Position numbers and translations under genes: made by a program. A DNA stretch of 64,000 bases from Drouetiella sp036703255 (lineage in GTDB: Bacteria; Cyanobacteriota; Cyanobacteriia; Elainellales; Elainellaceae), in NCBI GenBank assembly GCA_036703255.1, contig DATNPL010000227.1:61807-125806 (forward strand), given 5' to 3'. The notes under the pieces were generated by a model that saw only the letters and a program-made list of their open reading frames with translations, had not been told where the DNA came from and searched no databases. The first letter of the stretch is position 1. Each line of letters opens with the position of its first letter. This document shows positions 26,688 to 34,607 of the stretch, piece by piece.

Positions 26688-27263
26688 CTAAGGTCGTTGC
26701 ACAGCAGGGTATAGCCATAATCTCAAAATCTTCGTTAGCCACGGCATCACCGGATAGGTCAACAACGCAGATACAAACGTCACTGAAATCAGAAGTCCTA
26801 GCAACGAGGGGAGGCCGCTGAGGATTGGATTCAGCAAAACGTTGGCTAGCAAAATGAGCGGATAGACTGCCAACACGCCCAAAATCACCTTTTTGTAGTA
26901 GGCGGGCTGAGACGAGACTGGGGTGGAATCAGTGGGTAAAGTAAACCACAGTTCAATTCCATTGGGTAACTGCTGGTGCGATCGCTTAGAGATGAGATAA
27001 CGCGACTTTGCCATCCACTGCCGATACAAAGACGAGGTTAGCCAGATCCTCAGGTGAACGTAATTGTCAAATTTCACAATTACCACATACTCAGGATAAA
27101 TGTGATCTCGGGGGCGGATCACCTCAACGCCTAAAAAGCCTTCAAATTGCTGAGCTGCATGATTAATTCCCCTCGTCCAGTCTTCGTACTCTTGAATGCG
27201 ATCGGGCTGTACGACTTCAGAAATGACTAACGTAATCGGTTCAGAGGATGGGGAGCTTTGCAT
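26688..27263 (-). CDS. Antibiotic biosynthesis monooxygenase domain protein with membrane anchor
   Basis: A 191-residue protein. Residues 8-100 form an ABM (antibiotic biosynthesis monooxygenase-like, dimeric ferredoxin fold) domain: ITLVISEVVQPDRIQEYEDW, then FEGFLGVEVIRP, EYVVIVKFDNYVHLRIWLTS. Residues about 120-180 carry two transmembrane helices (VILGVLAVYPLILLANVLL and LLGLLISVTFVSALL). This ABM plus two-helix layout is a recurrent bacterial family of unknown role. It is divergent from the adenosine deaminase gene. Confidence 0.78.
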   Translation of the reverse strand: MQSSPSSEPITLVISEVVQPDRIQEYEDWTRGINHAAQQFEGFLGVEVIRPRDHIYPEYVVIVKFDNYVHLRIWLTSSLYRQWMAKSRYLISKRSHQQLPNGIELWFTLPTDSTPVSSQPAYYKKVILGVLAVYPLILLANVLLNPILSGLPSLLGLLISVTFVSALLTYPVMPWLTKILRLWLYPAVQRP

Positions 27264-27500
27264 CAGGGAATGAGTGAGAATTTATGTATTTGGCGTTCAT
27301 GATTGGTAAATCACTCGCGCTCTATGAACCTCTTGTGCAGGCTGGCGGATCTGCGCTACCATTCCCGCCTTCAACCCAGTCTGCAAAAGATCGAGTTGCC
27401 AATCCTTTCAAAACATTACCGCATCCCCTCTATTCAGCAAACTTGTGAGCGCTGTTCTCTTTTGGGCTACTCTGTTTGCGCAAGCTTATTAAGTCACAGG

Positions 27501-27636
27501 CTCAGTAGATCACTAAGCCCTCCTAGTTTTTTCTTAAAGCTGGATTTCAAAGGCGCAAAGCGCCTTTGAAATCCAGCTTTAAGGGTTTTGCGGCGTGCTC
27601 CGCACGCCACAAAACCCTTATTTGCGATCTACTGAG
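27501..27636. repeat. Composite inverted-repeat element, two hairpins inside 11-bp outer repeats
   Basis: Outer arms ctcagtagatc (27501-27511) and gatctactgag (27626-27636) are exact reverse complements. Between them stand a perfect 24-bp hairpin (27533-27556 with 27560-27583, loop AAA) and, overlapping its last three bases, an 18-bp hairpin (27581-27598 with 27602-27619, loop TCC, one mismatch). The layout resembles a non-coding mobile element. It lies in the 482-bp spacer between divergent genes; nothing else is seen there. Confidence 0.75.
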
Positions 27637-27745
27637 GCTTGGTGAAATATTAAATTGTCGTAAGAATTTAATTTCTGGCTTGGCTGGGGCGGTATGGTTG
27701 CATACAGCTTAGATCTAGTTAAATCTAAATCAGACCTATAAACTG

Positions 27746-29314
27746 ATGCTTAAGCCCTCTAGCTTGCCTCTATTTTTGGGACTGTTAGTCAGTTCAACCC
27801 TGGTCGTTTCGCGGGTGGCTGCACAAGACTCTCCCATTGCCCGCACCTCTCAACAGCCCGAAGCTCAAGTTGCAGAATGGTTTGAGAAATATCGCGATCG
27901 CCCTCCCCTGCTGCGGGCGTTTGTGCAGCGCATGCCCAAAGGCGGCGATATTCACAGCCACCTGAGCGGTGCGGTTTATGCCGAGCATTATTTAGAGTGG
28001 GCTGCTGCCGATGGCTACTGTGTCGATCCTGAAGCTGAGACGTTGATCGAGCCGAGCGCCTGTGGTCAAGATAGCAACTACTTTCCAGCCTCTCAGCTCT
28101 TTAGCAACACAGACACCTACGATGCGTTGATAAACAACTGGTCTACCCGCAACCTGCCCTTTGCTGGGCAATCGGGTCATGATCAGTTTTTTCAAGCCTT
28201 TGGCAGTTTCTCCCCTATCTCTGATTCTGCCTCCCGCCAAGATGACATGGTGGCAGAAGTTGCGAACCGGGCAGCTTCTCAGCACATTTCCTACCTGGAG
28301 CTGATGTTAACGACTGAGGGCAGCGCCGTTCGTCAATTGGGGCGAGAGGTCGGTTGGAATCGAGACTTTGCTCAGTTTCGTCAGCAACTGCTCGATCGCG
28401 GCCTCATGGATCGGGTGGCTAAAGGCAGCCAACGCATTGCTGAGCTAGAGCGCCAAGTTGCAGCAACGCTAGGGTGTGGAACTGCCTTGGCACAGCCCGG
28501 ATGTGAAGTGACGGTGCGGTATTTGCAGCAAACCACCCGGACGCGATCGCCCCAAGAGGTTTTTGCTCAGTTTGTCTATGCCTTTGAGCTAGCTAAGGCA
28601 GATGCGCGAGTCGTGGGCATTAATTTGGTGGCTCCAGAAGATCATCCCGTTGCCCTGCGAGACTACACGCTGCAAATGGAGATGCTGAAATTTCTCCATG
28701 ATCAATTTCCTCAAGTGAAGGTTGCCTTACATGCGGGAGAGCTGACGCTGGGAATGGTGCCACCTGATGACCTGCGCTTTCATATTCGTCAGGCGGTAGA
28801 GGTAGCGCAGGCGCAACGCATCGGACATGGAGTAGACATTTTCTACGAAGATGATCCCTTTGAACTCATGGCCGAGATGCGGCGGCGCGGCGTCCTGGTG
28901 GAGATTTGCCTCACCAGCAATGAGGTGATTTTGAATGTGCAGGGTCAAGAGCATCCTTTTCAGCAATATTGGGCGGCTGGCGTGCCGATCGCCCTGGCTT
29001 CGGATGATGAAGGGATTTCTCGAATTGATCTGAGCAACGAATTTCTGGTGGCGGCGCTAAGATACAACTTGGGCTATCGAGATCTGAAGCGGCTGGCTCG
29101 CAATAGCCTAGAGTACAGCTTTTCAACCGGACAGAGCCTCTGGCAATCTTCCGATTTTGGCGCGATCGCCTCTGTCTGTGCAGAGGATACGCCTGGTTCG
29201 GCTAATCTCTCTCAAGGCTGTAGTGAATTTTTACAGGAAAGCGATCGGGCTAGGAGTCAATGGCGGTTAGAGTCACAGTTTGTCGAGTTTGAGTCTCTTG
29301 ACTGGTGGCGTTGA
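27746..29314 (+). CDS. Secreted adenosine deaminase-family protein
   Basis: A 522-residue amidohydrolase of the adenosine deaminase/ADGF type, which deaminates adenosine to inosine. An N-terminal signal peptide (residues 1-26, LPLFLGLLVSSTLVVSRVAA, cut after VAA-QD) predicts periplasmic or extracellular location. Zinc and catalytic residues are in place: H70xH72 in GGDIHSHLSG, His329 in ALHAGEL with the catalytic Glu two residues on, RIGHGVD, and Asp420-Asp421 in ASDDEG. A run of CxxC-free Cys residues (four to six) could form disulfides outside the cell. Cyanobacteria commonly lack such secreted forms, so it may serve purine scavenging. Confidence 0.9.
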   Translation: MLKPSSLPLFLGLLVSSTLVVSRVAAQDSPIARTSQQPEAQVAEWFEKYRDRPPLLRAFVQRMPKGGDIHSHLSGAVYAEHYLEWAAADGYCVDPEAETLIEPSACGQDSNYFPASQLFSNTDTYDALINNWSTRNLPFAGQSGHDQFFQAFGSFSPISDSASRQDDMVAEVANRAASQHISYLELMLTTEGSAVRQLGREVGWNRDFAQFRQQLLDRGLMDRVAKGSQRIAELERQVAATLGCGTALAQPGCEVTVRYLQQTTRTRSPQEVFAQFVYAFELAKADARVVGINLVAPEDHPVALRDYTLQMEMLKFLHDQFPQVKVALHAGELTLGMVPPDDLRFHIRQAVEVAQAQRIGHGVDIFYEDDPFELMAEMRRRGVLVEICLTSNEVILNVQGQEHPFQQYWAAGVPIALASDDEGISRIDLSNEFLVAALRYNLGYRDLKRLARNSLEYSFSTGQSLWQSSDFGAIASVCAEDTPGSANLSQGCSEFLQESDRARSQWRLESQFVEFESLDWWR

Positions 29315-29360
29315 GACAGCCATTCATTCTCTCTAAACTCTCAGGATCGTAGATAATTTT

Positions 29361-29393
29361 TTGGGGGTGCCGCGCTTCGCGCGGCACCCCCAA
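29361..29393. repeat. 15-bp perfect hairpin, tip TTC
   Basis: Arms ttgggggtgccgcgc (29361-29375) and gcgcggcacccccaa (29379-29393) around TTC. It lies between the convergent adenosine deaminase and ndhD genes and could terminate both. Its arm matches that of the palindrome at 712-737. Confidence 0.85.
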
Positions 29394-29424
29394 GAACAAT
29401 TAGAGGCTAATCAATTTGCGATCC

Positions 29425-31014
29425 TTAGGCTTTGGGCAAGGCCGGGGCAATGCGGAGCTTTGAGGCTAGCGATTTAGGTAAAGCTGGGTTTTCAGCAACC
29501 TGAGTCAAGGCTTCCTCTAACCGTGCCGTAATCGCCAACGTCTTGACATCGTAGATTTGCGTGATCAGCTTCGGATAGAAGCCAATGCCAATAATCGGAA
29601 TCAGCAGACAGGCGATGATAAACACCTCACGGGGTTCGGCATCGGCCAAGATCTGATGCGAGGTCAGCTCTTTATTTTCAGGGCCGTAGAAGATTTCTCG
29701 CAGCATCGACAGCAGATAAATCGGCGTCAGAATTACCCCGATCGCTGCTAGCAGCACCACAATAATCTTGAAGGGCAACCCATAAGCCGTACTGGTGGCA
29801 AAGCCGACGAATACCATCAGTTCGGCCACAAAACCGCTCATTCCCGGTAGCGCCAGAGAGGCCATCGAGCAGGCCGTAAACATGGCAAAAATTCGGGGCA
29901 TCTTTTTACCTACGCCGCCCATTTCATCCAGGATGAGGGTGTGGGTGCGATCGTAGGTTGCGCCCACCAAGAAGAACAAGCTAGCTCCAATCAGACCATG
30001 AGACACCATTTGCAGCATGGCACCGCTCAATCCCAAGTCGGTAAAAGAGGCCATGCCAATCAGCACAAATCCCATGTGGGAGATCGAAGAATAGGCGATC
30101 TTGCGTTTGAGACTACGCTGGGCAAAGGAGGTCAGCGCTGCATAGATGATGTTGACGATACCCAGGATGATTAGAATCGGCGCAAAGTAGACATGCGCCT
30201 CCGGCAGCATCTCGATATTCATGCGGATCAGGGCATAGCCGCCCATCTTCAGCAGAATACCTGCCAGCAGCATATGCACCGGAGCCGTGGCCTCGCCGTG
30301 GGCGTCAGGCAACCAGGTATGCAGCGGAATAATTGGCAGCTTCACGCCATAGGCAATCAAAAAGCCACCATAGACCAACAGCTGAAAGTTGACCGGGTAA
30401 TCTTTTGCCATGAGCGATCGCATGTCAAACGTCACCGTGTCCCCATAGAACGCCATCGCCAGCGCGCCCACGAGGATAAACAGCGAACCCCCTGCCGTAT
30501 ACAAAATAAACTTGGTTGCCGCATACAGCCGCTTCTTGCCGCCCCAGATCGAGAGCAGCAGATAAACAGGAATTAGCTCTAGCTCCCACATTAGGAAGAA
30601 CAGCAGCATATCCTGCACTGCAAACACCCCAATCTGACCGCCATACATTGCCAGCATCAGGAAGTAAAACAGCTTGGGCTTCAGCGTCACAGGCCAAGAG
30701 GCCAGAATCGCCAGCGTGCTGATAAATCCAGTCAGCAAGATCAGCGGCATGGATACGCCATCTGCCCCCACCGACCAGCGTAAATCGAGAGATGATACCC
30801 AAGAGTAGCTCTCTACAAGCTGAAGATCAGAGCTAGAAAAATCATATTGAGTATAAAAGGCATAGACCAAAATGCCGAAATCAATCAATCCCACAACCAG
30901 GGAATACCAGCGGATTGTTTTCCCATCTTTGTCAGGAATAAACGGAATCAGCAGGGATGCCACAATCGGCAGCAGGATTGTCGTGGTCAGCCAGGGAAAA
31001 TGAGCAGTATCCAT
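29425..31014 (-). CDS. ndhD: NAD(P)H-quinone oxidoreductase subunit 4
   Basis: Membrane subunit of the NDH-1 complex in thylakoids, one of the antiporter-like proton-pumping subunits used in respiration and cyclic electron flow. The 529 residues match NdhD1 length, with about 14 transmembrane helices. Family marks: the Glu in MWELELIPVYLLL, Lys in VKLPIIPLHTWLPDAHGEA, Lys in ILLKMGGYALIR, and SSISHMGF. The sequence is of the NdhD1/D2 (respiratory and cyclic) rather than the CO2-uptake D3/D4 type, judged from the ndhF partner and overall similarity. It follows ndhF by 101 bp on the same strand as an operon. Confidence 0.96.
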   Translation of the reverse strand: MDTAHFPWLTTTILLPIVASLLIPFIPDKDGKTIRWYSLVVGLIDFGILVYAFYTQYDFSSSDLQLVESYSWVSSLDLRWSVGADGVSMPLILLTGFISTLAILASWPVTLKPKLFYFLMLAMYGGQIGVFAVQDMLLFFLMWELELIPVYLLLSIWGGKKRLYAATKFILYTAGGSLFILVGALAMAFYGDTVTFDMRSLMAKDYPVNFQLLVYGGFLIAYGVKLPIIPLHTWLPDAHGEATAPVHMLLAGILLKMGGYALIRMNIEMLPEAHVYFAPILIILGIVNIIYAALTSFAQRSLKRKIAYSSISHMGFVLIGMASFTDLGLSGAMLQMVSHGLIGASLFFLVGATYDRTHTLILDEMGGVGKKMPRIFAMFTACSMASLALPGMSGFVAELMVFVGFATSTAYGLPFKIIVVLLAAIGVILTPIYLLSMLREIFYGPENKELTSHQILADAEPREVFIIACLLIPIIGIGFYPKLITQIYDVKTLAITARLEEALTQVAENPALPKSLASKLRIAPALPKA

Positions 31015-31115
31015 TGCAGGTTTCTATAAGCGTTTGGGGATTTAGGAGGGGGGGCTGGGTGTGGGCATAGCTTAAGCCGCACCCCATACCCTACACCCCA
31101 CAAATTGAGTGATCC

Positions 31116-33206
31116 TTAAGTGATGCCAGACACCAACACCAGACCCAGCACGGCTCCGAACACGATCAGGGCATAAAATTGCACCCGTCCGCTTTCCAGA
31201 TATTTTAGGGTTTCGCCTGTGACCAAGGTGATAAAACCCGTCAGGTTGACCACGCCATCGACCAGCCGCACATCCACCTCCAGGACTTGACGCGCTAAGC
31301 GCCGACTGCCCTGAACAAACACGACGTTATAAATATCGTCGATGTACCACTTGTTGAGCGAGAGCTGATAGAGCGGCTGGATGGTTTTGGCGATCGCCCC
31401 CGGATCAATCTTGCCTTGCAGATACATCAGCACCGCCAGCGAGATCCCGATGAGGCCAATGCCAACCGAGCTGCCGCCCATGATCAGGAACTCATTCCAG
31501 TCCACCTCAGAGGGCACGCCTTCCACAATTTCGCTAGCCGGATGGATGAACGCTTCAAAGTAGTTAGCAAAGGGCGTACCCACCAGACCCACCAAAATCG
31601 AGGGGATAGCCAGCGCCATCAGGGGCAGCGTCATAGCGATCGGCGATTCATGGGGTTCATGGCTATGGCCGTGGTCATCATGGCCGTGCTCGTCATGATC
31701 TTCATGCGTTTCATGCTCATCCGCCGTCAGCGCCAGCTCCTGCGGATTCATCGCCCCAGGGCCTAAAGACATGCCCATTTTTTGGAACTGGGCTAGCTTC
31801 AGCTGCTTTTTGATGTCAGCATTGTTGCCCCGGAAACTGCCTTCAAAGGTGCTGAAGTACATACGGAACATATAGAAGGCCGTGACTCCAGCAGTTAGGT
31901 AGCCGACCAGCCATAGAGCAGGATTGACGGCAAACATCGAGCCAAGAATCTCATCCTTTGACCAGAACCCAGCAAAAGGGGGAATCCCGCAGATGGCTAA
32001 CGTCCCGATCAAAAAGGTGATAGCCGTAATCGGCATATATTTGCGCAAGCCGCCCATCAGTCGCATATCTTGCGCCAACACCGGATCATGACCGACCACG
32101 CCTTCCATGCCGTGAATTACCGAACCGGAACCCAAAAACAGCATCGCCTTAAAGTAGGCATGCGTCATTAGGTGAAATAGCCCCGCGCCGTAGGCTCCTG
32201 CCCCCATCGCCATTACCATGTAGCCCAACTGCGACATCGTGGAATAGGCCAAGCCTTTCTTGATGTCGTTTTGGGTAATGGCAATGCTGGCTCCCAAGAA
32301 AGCCGTAAAGGCTCCCGTCCAAGCGATCGTATTCATCGCGGTGGGCAGGTTTTCAAACACAGGATACATGCGGGCAATCAGGAAGACCCCGGCAGCAACC
32401 ATCGTGGCCGCATGGATTAACGCCGAAATCGGCGTGGGGCCTTCCATTGCGTCGGGCAACCACACATGCAGCGGAAACTGCGCCGACTTGGCGACAGGAC
32501 CCAGGAACACCAGGATGGCTAAGAGAGAGGCGATCGCCACGCTCAAAGACCCTGACTCCACCAATCCTTCCAGCCGCAAGCCCATCAAATCAAATTCAAA
32601 TGTGCCCGTTGCCCAAAACAAGCCCAGCATACCCAACAGTAGGCCAAAGTCGCCCACACGATTGGTCACAAACGCTTTTTGACAGGCATCTGCGGCAGGT
32701 TTGCGATCGTACCAAAAGCCAATCAGCAGGTAGGAACACATGCCGACCAGCTCCCAGAACACATAAACCTGAAGCAGGTTGGGGCTAATCACTAACCCCA
32801 GCATCGACGAGCTAAATAGGCTGAGGTAGGCATAGAAGCGGACATAGCCCGGATCGTGAGCCATGTAGCCGTCGGTGTAGATCATTACAAAGAACGCCAC
32901 CGTAGTCACAATCACCAGCATCAGAGCGGTAATGTGATCGACGGTGTAGCCCATGGTCAACCGAAAGTCTCCGGCTGATGCCCATTCAATTACATGAGTA
33001 TAGGTCTCATGCCCTTGAATCTGGCTCCATAACAGTGCAAAAGACAGAACCATCGTGGTTCCAAGCAAAGAGACGATAAACCCCGCACATAGCTTGCGGA
33101 GCTTGCCAACTGCTTTACCATACGAAATCAAACCCAAGCCCAGTATCATCGCGCCCACCAGCGGTAGGACAGGAATCAACCAGACGTAACTATACATTGG
33201 CTCCAT
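31116..33206 (-). CDS. ndhF: NAD(P)H-quinone oxidoreductase subunit 5
   Basis: Large antiporter-like subunit at the distal end of the NDH-1 membrane arm. The 696 residues fit NdhF1. Signatures: MLGLVISPNLLQVYVFWELV (with the key Glu), AKSAQFPLHVWLPDAMEGPT with the conserved Lys and His, SALIHAATMVAAGVFL, and DIKKGLAYSTMSQLGYM. A His/Asp-rich loop (EHETHEDHDEHGHDDHGHS) occurs at about residues 496-514, in a cytoplasmic loop where cyanobacterial NdhF proteins vary; metal binding is possible. The last part contains the lateral helix. First gene of the ndhF-ndhD operon. Confidence 0.96.
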   Translation of the reverse strand: MEPMYSYVWLIPVLPLVGAMILGLGLISYGKAVGKLRKLCAGFIVSLLGTTMVLSFALLWSQIQGHETYTHVIEWASAGDFRLTMGYTVDHITALMLVIVTTVAFFVMIYTDGYMAHDPGYVRFYAYLSLFSSSMLGLVISPNLLQVYVFWELVGMCSYLLIGFWYDRKPAADACQKAFVTNRVGDFGLLLGMLGLFWATGTFEFDLMGLRLEGLVESGSLSVAIASLLAILVFLGPVAKSAQFPLHVWLPDAMEGPTPISALIHAATMVAAGVFLIARMYPVFENLPTAMNTIAWTGAFTAFLGASIAITQNDIKKGLAYSTMSQLGYMVMAMGAGAYGAGLFHLMTHAYFKAMLFLGSGSVIHGMEGVVGHDPVLAQDMRLMGGLRKYMPITAITFLIGTLAICGIPPFAGFWSKDEILGSMFAVNPALWLVGYLTAGVTAFYMFRMYFSTFEGSFRGNNADIKKQLKLAQFQKMGMSLGPGAMNPQELALTADEHETHEDHDEHGHDDHGHSHEPHESPIAMTLPLMALAIPSILVGLVGTPFANYFEAFIHPASEIVEGVPSEVDWNEFLIMGGSSVGIGLIGISLAVLMYLQGKIDPGAIAKTIQPLYQLSLNKWYIDDIYNVVFVQGSRRLARQVLEVDVRLVDGVVNLTGFITLVTGETLKYLESGRVQFYALIVFGAVLGLVLVSGIT

Positions 33207-33308
33207 GACTCACGCCCACTCCAAAGCTTCCATTGAGTTGGCAAAACCGTTTACATTGTGACATATACCTGCCTCAGAAGATGCTTAAGGCAAGACTAAG
33301 CCCATGCA

Positions 33309-33372
33309 ACATCCTGCTCTAGGACATCCTAACTCTAGGCACATCCTACTCCAGACACATCCTACTCTAGGC
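33309..33372. repeat. Four tandem units of 15-17 bp
   Basis: Units acatcctgctctagg, acatcctaactctaggc, acatcctactccagac and acatcctactctaggc run back to back at 33309-33372 in the spacer upstream of ndhF, whose start is at 33206. They lie about 100-165 bp from that start and could be regulatory, or simply a minisatellite. Confidence 0.75.
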
Positions 33373-33481
33373 TAAGTGTGGCGGAGTGGAGTGGAATGGA
33401 ACTGTGTGGTAAGTGACAGTTGGGTTAGGTGGAGCGATCGCCCCATTCCCCCAATAAGACCCGTCATGCGGTTGCAGTAGG

Positions 33482-34402
33482 CTATTTCACCAGCAGTACC
33501 GATTTCACCGGACGCTCGATCGGGTTGCCCTGCGCGTCTAACGTGCCGTAATACGTTGTGCCGTTGTAGTAGAGCGAAGCAGAGCCACCGCCATCTAGAT
33601 TCAGCGCCTTCACCGCTCCCAGAGACTTGATAAAATCGGCAAGCTGCTGGAGGGTCATGCCCGAAGCCTCGATCGCTCCGGCTTTCTGTGCCACCATGAC
33701 CCAAACCAGGCCACCATCTGGCAGGATGCCGATCGCGCTGCGGGGACTGAGGCGATTGTGATCGATCGGATCGCGGATGACCGTCCCATCCGCAACTTCT
33801 AGAAAACTTTCCGGCTGCAAATTCAGATCAGGCAGCAAACGCGGCCCTGCCCCTAGCGCACTGGCAAGCTGACAGTTGGCAAGCGGCGCATCGCTATGCA
33901 GCGCAACGTCATAGCGAATAGAAGGACTGCCTTCTGAGTTACAAAGATATTGCCGAAACTCCGAGCGGTTAAAAATCTTGTCCAGATAGGGGGCAAGGTC
34001 AGGGTTTTGCGTGAGGCGATCGTTCTGCTTGGGGTCAGCCGCAGATTTGCCGTCTAAAGTAACGTGCGACGTGGATTGCTGATTGGCAGGATCAAAAAAG
34101 CCGCCATTGATGACCGCGATCGCCCCAGCCGGAGCCGCAAAGTCTTTCAGGGTCGCCACCCCTTCTGACAGCGCAGGCATGACGCGATACGGACTCCCCG
34201 CCGGAATCGTTAGAAGATGCACCTCAGATTGAGGCAGCGATCGGACTTCATAGCGAATGGGCTGAGCGATCGGGCTAGCGGTTGGTGAAGTAGCGGCTTG
34301 GGGTGCCGGAGTGGGCGGTATCGCTGACGAAGAGGTGGAAACATAGAACAAAGCTGCCTCCAATCCGACAAAAGCTAAACCCACTATCCAGGCTAATTTC
34401 AC
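33482..34402 (-). CDS. Phosphodiester glycosidase (NAGPA/DUF2233) family protein
   Basis: A protein of about 306 residues with an N-terminal signal anchor (WIVGLAFVGLEAALFYVS), a Pro/Ala/Ser linker and then an NAGPA-type domain. The family marks are AVINGGFFDP near residue 112, GAGPRLL, RSAIGILPDGGLVWVM, and the C-terminal NLDGGGSASLYYNG. Homologs include NAGPA (uncovering enzyme), which hydrolyses phosphodiester-linked sugars, and peptidoglycan- or teichoic-acid-linked proteins. The GTG at 34402 is favoured because GAGAGGGA lies just upstream; the frame is open to an in-frame GTG at 34423. Located outside the membrane. No neighbour suggests the substrate. Confidence 0.85.
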   Translation of the reverse strand: MKLAWIVGLAFVGLEAALFYVSTSSSAIPPTPAPQAATSPTASPIAQPIRYEVRSLPQSEVHLLTIPAGSPYRVMPALSEGVATLKDFAAPAGAIAVINGGFFDPANQQSTSHVTLDGKSAADPKQNDRLTQNPDLAPYLDKIFNRSEFRQYLCNSEGSPSIRYDVALHSDAPLANCQLASALGAGPRLLPDLNLQPESFLEVADGTVIRDPIDHNRLSPRSAIGILPDGGLVWVMVAQKAGAIEASGMTLQQLADFIKSLGAVKALNLDGGGSASLYYNGTTYYGTLDAQGNPIERPVKSVLLVK

Positions 34403-34546
34403 GCAGTTTCCCTCTCTTAACACCTTGCATTCCGGCTTCGCTTCATGCAGCCATGTCTCCGATAGATGTCTCCGATAGAGTTCATTGCTTAGAGTTTGTC
34501 GCCATCCTTAATATCTTATGCGAGGGGTAACAAAGACACCCGTGCT

Positions 34547-34584
34547 AACAAAACAACCCGAACTCCCGGCGGATGTTCGGGTTG
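34547..34584 (-). terminator. Rho-independent terminator of the GDPD gene
   Basis: Read on the minus strand, the stem caacccgaac / gttcgggttg (34554-34563 with 34575-34584, 11-base loop) is followed by TTTTGTT at 34553-34547. It lies 24 bp after the stop codon of the GDPD-phytase gene and fits a standard intrinsic terminator. Confidence 0.85.
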
Positions 34585-34607
34585 CTCTGCTCTAGCCCAA
34601 TTCGTTA

